A program made the position numbers and the translations under genes. Source: Rhizomonospora bruguierae (GTDB taxonomy: Bacteria > Actinomycetota > Actinomycetes > Mycobacteriales > Micromonosporaceae). From it: a stretch of 64,000 bases of DNA. The notes under the pieces were generated by a model. That model searched no databases, was not told the origin of the DNA, and worked only from the letters and a program-made list of their open reading frames with translations. The stretch's first letter is position 1; every line of letters starts with the position of its first letter. Shown piece by piece: positions 31,830-41,242 of the stretch. Location of the stretch: the NCBI RefSeq assembly GCF_018397995.1, contig NZ_BBQH01000027.1:32791-96790 (forward strand), given 5' to 3'.

Positions 31830-32815
31830 GCGCCGGCGGCGGCACCCGCGCGATCCTGGCGGCGCTGGCCGCGAACCTCGGCATCGCCCTGACGAAGTTC
31901 GTGGCGTTCGTGCTGACCATGTCCTCGTCGATGCTCGCCGAGGCGATCCACTCGGTGGCCGACTCGGGCAACCAGGCGCTGCTGCTGGTCGGCGGGCGCC
32001 GCGCGCGGCGGACGGCGACCCCGCAGCACCCGTTCGGGTACGGGCGGGAGCGGTACGTCTACGCGTTCATCGTCTCCATCGTGCTGTTCAGCATGGGCGG
32101 CCTGTTCGCGCTGTACGAGGCGTACCACAAGCTGAAGGAGCGGCACCCGATCGAAAGCTGGCAATGGTTGCCGGTTCTGGTGCTCGTGGTCGCGCTCTGC
32201 CTGGAGGGGTATTCGTTCCGCACCGCGATCCACGAGTCGAACCCGTTGCGCGGCAAGGCGACGTGGCGGCAGTTCGTGCGCAGGGCCAAGGCGCCGGAGT
32301 TGCCGGTGGTCCTGCTGGAGGACTTCGGCGCCCTGCTGGGCCTGCTCTTCGCCCTGTTCGGCGTGACGATGACGCTGGTCACCCACGACGGCCTGTGGGA
32401 CGGCATCGGCACCGGCATGATCGGCGTGCTGCTCGTGGTGATCGCGGGCATCCTGGCCCTGGAGACCAAGAGCCTCCTGCTGGGTGAGGCGGCGACCCCG
32501 GAGGACGTGGCGCGGATCGAGCGCGCGGCCTGCGCCGGCGAGGGGGTAGAGCGGATCATCCACATGCGCACCCTGCACCTGGGGCCGGAGGAGTTGCTGG
32601 TGGCCGCCAAGATCGCGGTCAACCGGCGGGAGACGGCCGACCGGGTGGCGCAGGTGATCGACGAGGCCGAGGCCCGGATTCGGGCGGCGGTCCCGATCGC
32701 CCGGGTGATCTACCTGGAGCCGGACATCTACAGCGCGGTGGCCGCGGCGGAGCCGCCGCCGCCCGGCGCCGCGCCGACCACGGCCGGGTCCGAGCCGTCG
32801 CCCACCGCCGGTTGA
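31826..32815 (+). CDS. Cation diffusion facilitator (CDF) family metal transporter
   Basis: Proton-coupled efflux of a divalent metal (Zn2+, Mn2+, Fe2+ or similar) across the cytoplasmic membrane. The 329-residue protein has about six transmembrane helices and the TM2 site AIHSVADSGNQ (HxxxD). The basic/His loop RRTATPQHPFGYGRERY follows. TM5 carries LLEDFGALLGLLF, with a glutamate where many CDFs have His/Asp; this resembles the ZnT9-like subgroup. A C-terminal ferredoxin-like cytosolic domain ends near residue 300, followed by a Pro/Ala tail. It is inserted between the SIS gene (4-bp overlap) and manA (2 bp gap), an unusual partner for mannose genes. Confidence 0.9.
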   Translation: MSAGGGTRAILAALAANLGIALTKFVAFVLTMSSSMLAEAIHSVADSGNQALLLVGGRRARRTATPQHPFGYGRERYVYAFIVSIVLFSMGGLFALYEAYHKLKERHPIESWQWLPVLVLVVALCLEGYSFRTAIHESNPLRGKATWRQFVRRAKAPELPVVLLEDFGALLGLLFALFGVTMTLVTHDGLWDGIGTGMIGVLLVVIAGILALETKSLLLGEAATPEDVARIERAACAGEGVERIIHMRTLHLGPEELLVAAKIAVNRRETADRVAQVIDEAEARIRAAVPIARVIYLEPDIYSAVAAAEPPPPGAAPTTAGSEPSPTAG

Positions 32816-32817
32816 CC

Positions 32818-34023
32818 ATGGAGCGGCTGACCAACCCGATCCGCGGGTACGCCTGGGGTTCGCGGTCGGTGATCGCCGAGGTGCGGGGGCGGCCGGTCCC
32901 GAGCGAGGGCCCCGAGGCGGAACTGTGGATGGGCGCGCACCCGGACTCGCCGTCCACGGTGGAGCGGGATGGCGCGCCGGTGAGCCTGGCGGCCCTCATC
33001 GCCGCCGACCCGAAGGCCCTGCTCGGCGCGGCGGTCGCGGACCGGTTCGGCCCGCGCCTGCCGTACCTGATGAAGCTGCTCGCCGCCGACCAACCGCTGT
33101 CCCTACAGGCCCACCCGGACCTGGCCCGCGCCGCCGAGGCGTTCGCCGCCGGCTACCCGGGCTACTCGGACGACCAGCACAAGCCCGAACTGCTGGTGGC
33201 GGTGCGGGACATGGACGCGCTCTGCGGCTTCCAGGACCCGGGCGTCTCGGCGGCGCTGCTGGCCTCCCTTAACGTGCCGGCGCTGGCCCCGGTGGTGGCC
33301 GCACTGCGCGGCGGCGACCCGTCGGCCGCCCTCCGCACGGCCGTGGAGTCGCTGCTCACCTGGGCACCGGAGTCCCGGGGCGAGGTGGTGGCCGCGGTCG
33401 GGGCCGCCTGCGCCGCCCGGTCCCCGGCCGCGCCGGGCTCCTACGTGGACGGGTACGCGGTGGGCCGCGAACTGGCGGCCCGGTACCCGGGCGACATGGG
33501 CGTGGTGGTGGCGCTGCTGCTGAACCTGGTCCACCTGAGGCCCGGGGATGCGGTGTGGATGCCGGCGGGCAACCTGCACGCGTACCTCACCGGCGCCGGC
33601 GTGGAGATCATGGCGGCCAGCGACAACGTGCTGCGCGGCGGGCTCACGCCCAAGCGGGTGGACGTGCCGGAACTGCTGCGCGTGCTGCGGTTCGAGGTGC
33701 TCCGCGAGCCGGTCCGTCGCCCGGTGCCGGTGGCGCCCGGTGTGGACACGTGGCCGACCCCGGCCGCCGAGTTCGCCCTCTACCGGGTGAGCCTGGACGG
33801 TGCGGGGCAGGACGGTGCGGCAGCGAGGTCGGACGGTGTGCCGGCCGAGGTTCCGGTGAGGGGGCCGGTGATCGCGTTCTGCCTGCGCGGCGAGGTGCGC
33901 GTGGACGATGGCGGCGCGGAGGCGACCCTGCGCGGGGGCGAGGCGGCGTTCGGCACGGCCGTGGGTGCGGGCCTCCGCTGCGCCGGCCGGGGCGAGGTCT
34001 GGGTCGCGGCGCCGGCGGACTGA
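32818..34023 (+). CDS. manA: Mannose-6-phosphate isomerase, class I
   Basis: Zn-dependent interconversion of fructose-6-phosphate and mannose-6-phosphate. The 401-residue cupin protein has the zinc ligands Gln97 and His99 in SLQAHPD, Glu124 in QHKPELL, and the histidine of AGNLHAYL near 254. The motif GVEIMAASDNVLRGGLTPKRVD is the class signature. ATG at 32818 lies 2 bp after the CDF stop; a TTG 6 bp upstream is the only alternative. It is the last gene of the coupled block and, with manB and manC in this window, completes GDP-mannose synthesis. Confidence 0.95.
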   Translation: MERLTNPIRGYAWGSRSVIAEVRGRPVPSEGPEAELWMGAHPDSPSTVERDGAPVSLAALIAADPKALLGAAVADRFGPRLPYLMKLLAADQPLSLQAHPDLARAAEAFAAGYPGYSDDQHKPELLVAVRDMDALCGFQDPGVSAALLASLNVPALAPVVAALRGGDPSAALRTAVESLLTWAPESRGEVVAAVGAACAARSPAAPGSYVDGYAVGRELAARYPGDMGVVVALLLNLVHLRPGDAVWMPAGNLHAYLTGAGVEIMAASDNVLRGGLTPKRVDVPELLRVLRFEVLREPVRRPVPVAPGVDTWPTPAAEFALYRVSLDGAGQDGAAARSDGVPAEVPVRGPVIAFCLRGEVRVDDGGAEATLRGGEAAFGTAVGAGLRCAGRGEVWVAAPAD

Positions 34024-34160
34024 GTCCGTCACCCGGGGCGCCGTTGGCCCGCGGGCGGCTGTGACGCGCGCCACGAGGTGGCGGTGGGAGGGTTTCCGCC
34101 TTGGTGAGGCGCGACCGTTCCACAAAGGTGCCCCAATTACCCGGCTTTTTCGGCATTTGC

Positions 34161-34189
34161 TTGACATGAACCTCTGCGGACGGTAATTC
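34161..34189 (+). promoter_or_regulatory. Sigma-70-type promoter of sahH
   Basis: TTGACA (34161-34166), a 17-bp spacer and TAATTC (34184-34189). The -35 is perfect and the -10 matches five of six. Transcription would begin near 34196, giving a leader of about 185 nt. The upstream part of the gap (34024-34160) holds nothing clear except an AT-rich approach to the promoter. Confidence 0.7.
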
Positions 34190-34205
34190 TTCAAGTACGC
34201 AGCGT

Positions 34206-34330
34206 CATCGGAGGGCAATCCGAACGCGCGGGGGAACCAAACCGGGGGGATGCGCGGGGCGGTGGCCGGCGGGTCGCCGCCCCGCGCGCTGCCCGGAACC
34301 GTTCGAGCGGGGTGACACGGTGGCCGCGTA
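34206..34330 (+). ncRNA. Structured 5' leader of sahH, partly like a ydaO (c-di-AMP) riboswitch
   Basis: Between the promoter and sahH lies GCGGGGGAACCAAACCGGGG (34228-34247), which strongly resembles the conserved 5' half of ydaO-type riboswitches. It is followed by a perfect 11-bp hairpin (34252-34262 with 34277-34287) and a second segment with ACCGT (34298-34302) facing ACGGT (34317-34321). The usual 3' consensus (CCGUCAGCUAACC) is absent. It may be a divergent member or a different RNA of this family of organisms. It is not a canonical SAH riboswitch by eye. Confidence 0.4.
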
Positions 34331-34381
34331 AGGTTGGTGGTCGCGCAGTCGTGCCGAAACCGAGCCGATCGAGGAGCCTTC

Positions 34382-35872
<1,491 letters not shown>

Positions 35873-35887
35873 CGCGCTTCGCGTGAC

Positions 35888-35922
35888 CTTCCGCCCCGCC
35901 GCCGGGTACGGCGGGGCGGAAG
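35888..35922. terminator. Terminator hairpin 1 after sahH
   Basis: CTTCCGCCCCGCC (35888-35900) and GGCGGGGCGGAAG (35910-35922) form a perfect 13-bp stem with a 9-nt loop. Confidence 0.8.
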
Positions 35923-35929
35923 AGGAGAT

Positions 35930-35959
35930 GCGGGCCGGCGTTTGCCGCCGCCGGCCCGC
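35930..35959. terminator. Terminator hairpin 2 between sahH and the convergent small gene
   Basis: GCGGGCCGGCG (35930-35940) and CGCCGGCCCGC (35949-35959) form a perfect 11-bp stem with an 8-nt loop. It lies just downstream of the minus-strand gene ending at 35981, so it can serve that gene as well. Confidence 0.65.
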
Positions 35960-35980
35960 CCTCCGGCTCAAGGGATCCCC

Positions 35981-36274
35981 TCAGGCCGCCATGTACAGCG
36001 GTTGCCGGCCCACGACCTGGACCAGCTCCGCCTCCATCAGACGCACCCACCGCCGCCGGACGCTGTCCATCGTCGTCAGGATCGGCCGGCTGCCGACCGG
36101 TTCGGTGGGCAGCAGCACCGCCGACCCGTCCGGGAGCACGAACACCCACGCGACGACGCGGGCGCCGACATCGGCCCGGCGGTACAGGGCGTACTGCGCT
36201 GGCTTCTCGTCGACCATCACCAGCTTGAGATCGAGCTGCCACGGCAGTTCGGGAGCGGTGCGCTCGTTCAGCAC
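35981..36274 (-). CDS. Small hypothetical protein (97 aa)
   Basis: Not recognised. The product is a soluble alpha/beta-looking protein with alternating strands (WQLDLKLVMVDEKPAQYALYRR, VVAWVFVLPDGSAVLLPTEP) and a C-terminal helix (SVRRRWVRLMEAELVQVV). There is no signal peptide, membrane span or cysteine. The composition and a run of actinobacterial preferred codons support a real gene. It is divergent from the XRE/DUF397 pair and convergent with sahH. Its association with the regulator is only by position. Confidence 0.65.
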   Translation of the reverse strand: MLNERTAPELPWQLDLKLVMVDEKPAQYALYRRADVGARVVAWVFVLPDGSAVLLPTEPVGSRPILTTMDSVRRRWVRLMEAELVQVVGRQPLYMAA

Positions 36275-36366
36275 GGCGGCCTCCCCGGTCTGGTGCGGAC
36301 AGTCGGGTAACGCGTCGACGGCATTGTCGGGTAGCTCATCTCAGGGTGCACTCCGGGCCGCCCTGG

Positions 36367-36453
36367 ATGCAAGTGCAGGTTTGGTGCGGTTGTTGCATCC
36401 TGGCGGGCAGCGCGAGGGCTGAGTGCAAGAAGCATGCGACGCATGCAAGTGCA
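36367..36453. promoter_or_regulatory. Repeated TGCA-rich motifs upstream of the XRE regulator
   Basis: ATGCAAGTGCA occurs exactly at 36367-36377 and 36443-36453. Further GTGCA/TGCATC fragments lie between and around them, including the palindrome-like GCATGCGACGCATGC. They sit in the 232-bp gap 36275-36506 between divergent genes and are candidate operator sites. Confidence 0.45.
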
Positions 36454-36506
36454 TCTACACCCCCGCAGTTGCTGTCCAACGAGGACTTGGCTGTACCCTG
36501 TCCGGG

Positions 36507-37370
36507 ATGGCGATGCAGCCCGTCCCGACGACGCTGCGGCGGCAGGTCGGCGCTTACCTTCGCCGGCTTCGCGGTGACCGCACGGTAGCCGATGTCGCCC
36601 GCAATCTGGGCTGGTCGGAAAGCAAGCTGAGCCGGATCGAAACGGCGCACATCGGCATCACGAATCGTGACCTCGACCGCCTTCTGAAGCATTACGGGGT
36701 GGGCGACGGGGAGGCGCGTCGCATCCGGGCCATTGCCGTGCAGTCGCGCCAGCGGGCCTGGTGGGAGGCTTATGGCGACGTGCTGCCGACCTCGTACGAA
36801 ACGTATATCGGTTTCGAGTCCGAGGCCGCCGAGATTCTGAACTTCGAAAACACGGTCGTGCCCGGCCTGTTGCAGACGGATGAATACGCGCGCGCCGTTT
36901 TCCAGGCCGATGGCAGGCGCCACGACGGCCGGCCGCTGGACGGCGCGGAGATCGACCAGAAGGTGGCCGTGCGGATGGCCCGGCAGTCGGTGCTCACCCG
37001 CGAGCCGCCGCCGCGGCTGGTGATGGTCCTCGACGAAGCCGTGACCCGCAGGCCGATCGGGGGGCCCAGCGTGCAGCGCCGCCAGTTGCGCCGGCTGGCC
37101 GAGGCGGCGGAGCGGTCCACCATCGAGGTCCGCGTGCTGCCGTTCTCCGTCGGCGGTCACCCGGGGCTGGCCGGCTCGTTCGCCATCCACCTGTTCGCGA
37201 ACGAGGAGCCCCCCATCGTTTACTGTGAGGGGCGCACGGGCGGCGTGTTCCGCACGAGAAGCGACGAGGTGGAAGGGTACCTCGAGAGCTTTCGAGAGCT
37301 TCGCGGGCTGGCGTTACCGCAGGACGAGTCCATCGCCTTTCTGCTCGCCGCCGCCCGCGATGTTGGATAA
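36507..37370 (+). CDS. XRE-family regulator with DUF5753 (Scr1-type antitoxin-like)
   Basis: The 287-residue protein has an N-terminal helix-turn-helix (LRRQVGAYLRRLRGDRTVADVARNLGWSESKLSRIETAHIGI, about 10-66). A DUF5753 effector domain follows, with the signatures ENTVVPGLLQTDEYARAVF and VLPFSVGGHPGLAGSFAI. Such proteins are paired with a downstream DUF397 gene throughout streptomycetes and Micromonosporaceae; some pairs behave like toxin-antitoxin or developmental switches (Scr1/Scr2, WhiJ/BldB-like). ATG at 36507 is chosen at the start of the conserved domain. The DUF397 partner follows after 27 bp. The upstream TGCA-rich repeats may be its operator. Confidence 0.92.
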   Translation: MAMQPVPTTLRRQVGAYLRRLRGDRTVADVARNLGWSESKLSRIETAHIGITNRDLDRLLKHYGVGDGEARRIRAIAVQSRQRAWWEAYGDVLPTSYETYIGFESEAAEILNFENTVVPGLLQTDEYARAVFQADGRRHDGRPLDGAEIDQKVAVRMARQSVLTREPPPRLVMVLDEAVTRRPIGGPSVQRRQLRRLAEAAERSTIEVRVLPFSVGGHPGLAGSFAIHLFANEEPPIVYCEGRTGGVFRTRSDEVEGYLESFRELRGLALPQDESIAFLLAAARDVG

Positions 37371-37397
37371 GCACCCAAGAAAGGGGACCGAGCGCGT

Positions 37398-37604
37398 ATG
37401 AGCGCGTTTGAAAATTCAGGGCTGTCCTGGCGCAAGAGTAGTCGGAGTGCGTCCAACGGGCAGTGTGTCGAGGTGGCGGCGACGCGTGACGGCGTTTTCG
37501 TCCGCGACTCCAAGGACGCGGCCGGCCCGGTGCTCTCGTTCAGCCGCGACTCCTGGTCGAGTTTCGTCGACCGGGTGGGCCGGGGCGGTGCGGAGGGCTG
37601 CTAG
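37398..37604 (+). CDS. DUF397 protein (partner of the XRE regulator)
   Basis: A 68-residue DUF397 domain protein: LSWRKSSRSASNGQCVEVA, then GVFVRDSKDAAGPVLSFSRDSWSSFVDRV, which is the whole family signature. ATG at 37398 lies 27 bp after the XRE stop, with AAAGGGGACCGAGCG upstream. DUF397 proteins bind their XRE partner and relieve repression. The 255-bp stretch to efeU beyond it holds only the iron box. Confidence 0.92.
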   Translation: MSAFENSGLSWRKSSRSASNGQCVEVAATRDGVFVRDSKDAAGPVLSFSRDSWSSFVDRVGRGGAEGC

Positions 37605-37822
37605 CTTCCGCTTGTCTACCCGTGTGGCGGGGCTGCATCGCCGCCACACGCGTTGGCGCGTACGACCCGACCGGTTGACGCGGCCGCGGGAACCATGGGC
37701 CGAGGGGGCGACCAGCCCGCTCGGCCTTTGTCGTGTGGGTGCCCGAGGACTCCTGCCGTATGGGCGATGTCACGACGTTCGGCTTGACGCGGCGGTACCG
37801 GCTGAGGGAAGGTGTGGCTGAC

Positions 37823-37841
37823 CTAAGTTAGGAATGCCTTA
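37823..37841 (+). promoter_or_regulatory. IdeR/DmdR-type iron box before efeUOB
   Basis: CTAAGTTAGGAATGCCTTA matches the 19-bp IdeR consensus (TTAGGTTAGGCTAACCTAA) at about 13 positions, with the strongest agreement in GTTAGG and CCT. It ends 19 bp before the efeU start, as expected for iron-dependent repression of uptake. Confidence 0.6.
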
Positions 37842-37859
37842 CCAGGCTGGAGTGATGCG

Positions 37860-38726
37860 GTGCTCGCGACCTACCTCATCGGGCTGCGTGAGGGGCTAGA
37901 AGCCACGCTCGTGGTCAGCATTCTCATCGCGTTCCTGGTGAAGTCCGCGCGGCGGGACCGGCTCCCGCAGGTGTGGGCCGGCGTCGGGCTTGCCGTCGCG
38001 CTCTCCGTGCTGGTCGGCTGGCTGCTGACCTACACGACCACCAGCCTGCTCTCCCGCTCCGCGGATCGCGAGCTGTTCGACGCGGTCACCTCGGTGGCGG
38101 CGGTCGCGTTCGTCACCTGGATGATCTTCTGGATGCGCTCGGCCGCCCGGACGGTCGCCGGCGAACTGCGCAGCAAGCTCACCGATGCGCTCGCGGTGGG
38201 CTCCCTGGCCGTGGCGGTCATGGCGTTCCTCGCGGTGGTCCGCGAAGGGCTGGAGACCGCCCTGATCTTCTACTCGGCGGTCCAGGGCGCCAAGAGCGAC
38301 ACTGGCCCGCTGCTCGCGCTGATCGGCGGCATCGCGACCTCGGTCGCGCTCGGCTGGGCCCTCTACGCCAGCGCCGTGCGGATCAACCTCACCCGCTTCT
38401 TCACCTGGACCGGGGCGCTGCTCGTGCTGGTCGCCGCCGGCATCCTGAAGTACGGGGTGCACGACTTCCAGGAAGCCCGGGTGCTGCCGGGGATCAACAA
38501 CCACGCGTTCGACATCAGCGGGGTGCTGGACCCGGCGAGCTGGTACGGCACGGTGCTCTCCGGCATGTTCAACATCACTCCGGCGCCGACCGTGCTGGAG
38601 ATGATCGCCTGGCTGGCGTACGCCGTGCCGGTGCTGGTGCTGTTCCTGTGGCGTGGCGGCAAGAGCCGGGCCAAGGCCCCGGCCGCCCCGGCCGCCCCGG
38701 CCGCCCCGGCCACGCAGCGCGCCTGA
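37860..38726 (+). CDS. efeU: Iron permease EfeU (FTR1 family)
   Basis: Membrane permease of the EfeUOB elemental/ferrous iron uptake system. The 288-residue protein has seven or so transmembrane helices and two REGLE iron-binding motifs, LREGLEATL (residues 9-17) and VREGLETAL (near 127-135). The C-terminal tail is a short PAAPAAPAAP repeat. GTG at 37860 is chosen because the first helix begins directly there; an ATG 5 bp upstream is in another frame. It heads the efeUOB operon (35 bp to efeO) behind the iron box. Confidence 0.94.
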   Translation: MLATYLIGLREGLEATLVVSILIAFLVKSARRDRLPQVWAGVGLAVALSVLVGWLLTYTTTSLLSRSADRELFDAVTSVAAVAFVTWMIFWMRSAARTVAGELRSKLTDALAVGSLAVAVMAFLAVVREGLETALIFYSAVQGAKSDTGPLLALIGGIATSVALGWALYASAVRINLTRFFTWTGALLVLVAAGILKYGVHDFQEARVLPGINNHAFDISGVLDPASWYGTVLSGMFNITPAPTVLEMIAWLAYAVPVLVLFLWRGGKSRAKAPAAPAAPAAPATQRA

Positions 38727-38761
38727 CCACCGTGCCCAAGATTCGTTATCGAGGAGCTTCC

Positions 38762-39892
38762 ATGCGTCCCACCCGTGTTCTCGCCCTGGCCTGCGCCGGT
38801 GCCGTCGTGGCCGGCCTGAGCGCCTGCACCGCCGGCGGCCAGGAGCCGGGCGCCGCCGGCGGCCCGGTCGCGGTAAGCGCCAGCGACACCGCCTGCGAAC
38901 TGGCCAGCGCCGAGGTCCCGGCGGGTACCTCGGTGTTCTCGATCAAGAACGGCGGCGCCAAGGTCACCGAGTTCTACGTGTACGCGCCCGGCGACCGGAT
39001 CATGGGCGAGGTCGAGAACATCGCGCCGGGGCTGACCCGCGAGCTGCACGTCGAGCTGCCGTCCGGCACGTACGAGGCGGCCTGCAAGCCCGGGATGATC
39101 GGCAAGGGCATCCGGACGGCGCTCAAGGTCACCGGGTCGGCCGAGCCGCTGACCGCGGACGCCGCGCTGGCCGACGCGACCGACAGCTACCAGCGGTACG
39201 TGCGCAGCCAGACCGACGCGCTGCTGCCGAAGACCGAGGAGTTCGTGGCCGCGATCAAGGCGGGGGACGTGGCGAAGGCCAAGGCCCTGTACCCGGTGGC
39301 GCGCACGTACTGGGAGCGGATCGAGCCGGTGGCGGAGATCTTCGGTGACCTCGACCCGAAGATCGACGGTCGCGAGGAGGTCATCGCGGACGGCATGGAG
39401 TTCACCGGCTTCCACCGGCTGGAGAAGGACCTCTGGGCCACCGGCGACATCAGCAAGTCCGGCCCGATCGCCGACCGGCTGCTGGCCGACGTCAAGGAGA
39501 TCGTCGCCAAGGCGAACGCCGAGAAGCTGACCCCGCTCCAGCTCGCCAACGGCGCCAAGGAACTGCTCGACGAGGTCGCCACCGGGAAGATCACCGGTGA
39601 GGAGGACCGCTACTCGCACACGGACCTGTGGGACTTCGCCGCCAACCTCGAAGGCTCCAAGGCGGCGATCGCCGCGCTGCGGCCCGCCCTGGAGCAGCGC
39701 GCGCCGGATCTGGTGAAGCAGCTCGACAGCGAGTTCGCCGCCACCGAGGCGGCGCTCGGCAAGCACCGGTCGGGCGACGGCTGGAAGCTGCACAACCAGC
39801 TCAGCCAGGCGGAGCTGAAGGAACTGTCGGACGTGATCAACGCGCTGGCCGAGCCGATCAGCAAGGTCGCGGCGACCATCGCCGCCAAGTAG
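38762..39892 (+). CDS. efeO: Iron-uptake lipoprotein EfeO (cupredoxin plus peptidase-M75-like domain)
   Basis: Extracytoplasmic iron-binding component of EfeUOB. The 376-residue product is a lipoprotein: signal MRPTRVLALACAGAVVAGLS with lipobox LSAC (Cys22). A cupredoxin-like domain runs to about 130, and an alpha-helical M75 domain contains the HxxE motif GFHRLEKDLW and EDRYSHTDLWDF. ATG at 38762 follows GAGGAGCTTC. The operon order efeU-efeO-efeB is the classic one. Confidence 0.95.
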   Translation: MRPTRVLALACAGAVVAGLSACTAGGQEPGAAGGPVAVSASDTACELASAEVPAGTSVFSIKNGGAKVTEFYVYAPGDRIMGEVENIAPGLTRELHVELPSGTYEAACKPGMIGKGIRTALKVTGSAEPLTADAALADATDSYQRYVRSQTDALLPKTEEFVAAIKAGDVAKAKALYPVARTYWERIEPVAEIFGDLDPKIDGREEVIADGMEFTGFHRLEKDLWATGDISKSGPIADRLLADVKEIVAKANAEKLTPLQLANGAKELLDEVATGKITGEEDRYSHTDLWDFAANLEGSKAAIAALRPALEQRAPDLVKQLDSEFAATEAALGKHRSGDGWKLHNQLSQAELKELSDVINALAEPISKVAATIAAK

Positions 39893-39964
39893 GGCGGCCG
39901 GCGAGGCCACCAGCGGCCGGCCGCCCTTGCCGGGGCGGCCGGCGCCAGCGGGGGAGGGGTGAGC

Positions 39965-41242
39965 ATGAGCGAGAGCAGGGTCAGCCGGCGGCGCGTGATG
40001 ACGCTCGCCGGCCTCGGCGTGGCCGGGGTCGCCGGCGCGGCCGCGAGCGCTGGTGCGCTGGTGCGCGGGGCGATCGACGCCCCGGCCGCCGCGCAGGAAG
40101 CGGCCGGTGCCGTGCCGTTCTACGGCGACCACCAGGCCGGCATCGTCACACCCGCCCAGGACCGGCTGCACTTCGTCGCGTTCGACGTGATCACCAAGAG
40201 CCGGGAGCGGCTGGTCGACCTGCTCCAGGAGTGGACCCAGGCGGCCGCCCGGATGACCGCCGGCCGGGACGCGGGCGCGATCGGGGCGGTCAACGGGGCG
40301 CCCGAGGCGCCGCCGGACGACACCGGCGAGGCGCTCGACCTGCCGCCGTCCGGGCTGACGATCACGGTCGGCTTCGGCCCCACGCTGTTTCGCGACGCGA
40401 CCGGCGCCGACCGGTTCGGCATCGCCGCGAAGCGCCCACCCGCCCTGGCCGACCTGCCGCGCTTCCCGCACGACGCGCTCGACCCGGCGATCTCCGGCGG
40501 GGACCTGTGCGTGCAGGCGTGCGCCCACGACCCCCAGGTCGCCGTGCACGCGATCCGGAACCTGGCCCGCATCGGCATGGGTGTGGTGAGCGTCCGCTGG
40601 TCCCAGCTCGGGTTCGGGCGCACCTCGTCCACCTCCACGGCGCAGGCCACGCCGCGTAACCTGTTCGGCTTCAAGGACGGCACCGCCAACCTGAAGGCGG
40701 AGGAGACCGACCTGCTGCGGGACCAGTTGTGGGTGCAGCCCGGTGACGGCCCGGACTGGATGACCGGCGGCTCGTACCTGGTCACCCGCAAGATCCGCAT
40801 GCTGATCGAGACCTGGGACCGGTCGCCGCTCGCCGAGCAGGAGGCGATCATCGGCCGGACCAAGGGCACCGGCGCCCCGCTCGGCCGGCAGCGCGAGTTC
40901 GACGAGATCGACCTGGCCGCCAAGGGCGCCGACGGCCAGCCCGCGGTGCCGGTCGACTCGCACGTGCGCCTGGCGCACCACAGCGTCAACGGCGGCGCCC
41001 GCCTGCTGCGCCGCGGGTACAACTTCGTGGACGGCTCGGACGGGCTGGGCCGGCTCAACGCCGGGCTGTTCTTCATCGCCTACCAGCGGGACCCGCGCAA
41101 GCAGTTCGTACCGATCCAGCGCTCGCTGGCCGGGTCCGACGCGCTCAACGAGTACCTCCGGCACGTCTCCAGTGGCCTGTTCGCCTGCCCGCGCGGCGTG
41201 CGCGACGGCGGCGACTACCTCGGCCGGGCGCTGTTCGAGTAG
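39965..41242 (+). CDS. efeB: Dye-decolourising haem peroxidase EfeB
   Basis: Haem peroxidase of the DyP family, exported folded by Tat and thought to oxidise ferrous iron or process haem iron for EfeUO. The 425-residue protein has a twin-arginine signal (SRRRVMTLAGLGVAGVAGAA) and the DyP motif GFKDGTAN near 235-242. The haem-ligand region HVRLAHHSVNGGARLLRRGYNF follows. ATG at 39965 has GGGGAGGG at good spacing; a GTG 6 bp upstream is possible. Its last 28 bp overlap the 3' end of the convergent RDD gene. Confidence 0.95.
   Translation: MSESRVSRRRVMTLAGLGVAGVAGAAASAGALVRGAIDAPAAAQEAAGAVPFYGDHQAGIVTPAQDRLHFVAFDVITKSRERLVDLLQEWTQAAARMTAGRDAGAIGAVNGAPEAPPDDTGEALDLPPSGLTITVGFGPTLFRDATGADRFGIAAKRPPALADLPRFPHDALDPAISGGDLCVQACAHDPQVAVHAIRNLARIGMGVVSVRWSQLGFGRTSSTSTAQATPRNLFGFKDGTANLKAEETDLLRDQLWVQPGDGPDWMTGGSYLVTRKIRMLIETWDRSPLAEQEAIIGRTKGTGAPLGRQREFDEIDLAAKGADGQPAVPVDSHVRLAHHSVNGGARLLRRGYNFVDGSDGLGRLNAGLFFIAYQRDPRKQFVPIQRSLAGSDALNEYLRHVSSGLFACPRGVRDGGDYLGRALFE

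Noticed and set aside
34206..34330. Canonical SAH riboswitch before sahH
   Set aside because: The conserved SAH-aptamer core was not found by eye; the segment looks closer to a ydaO 5' half.
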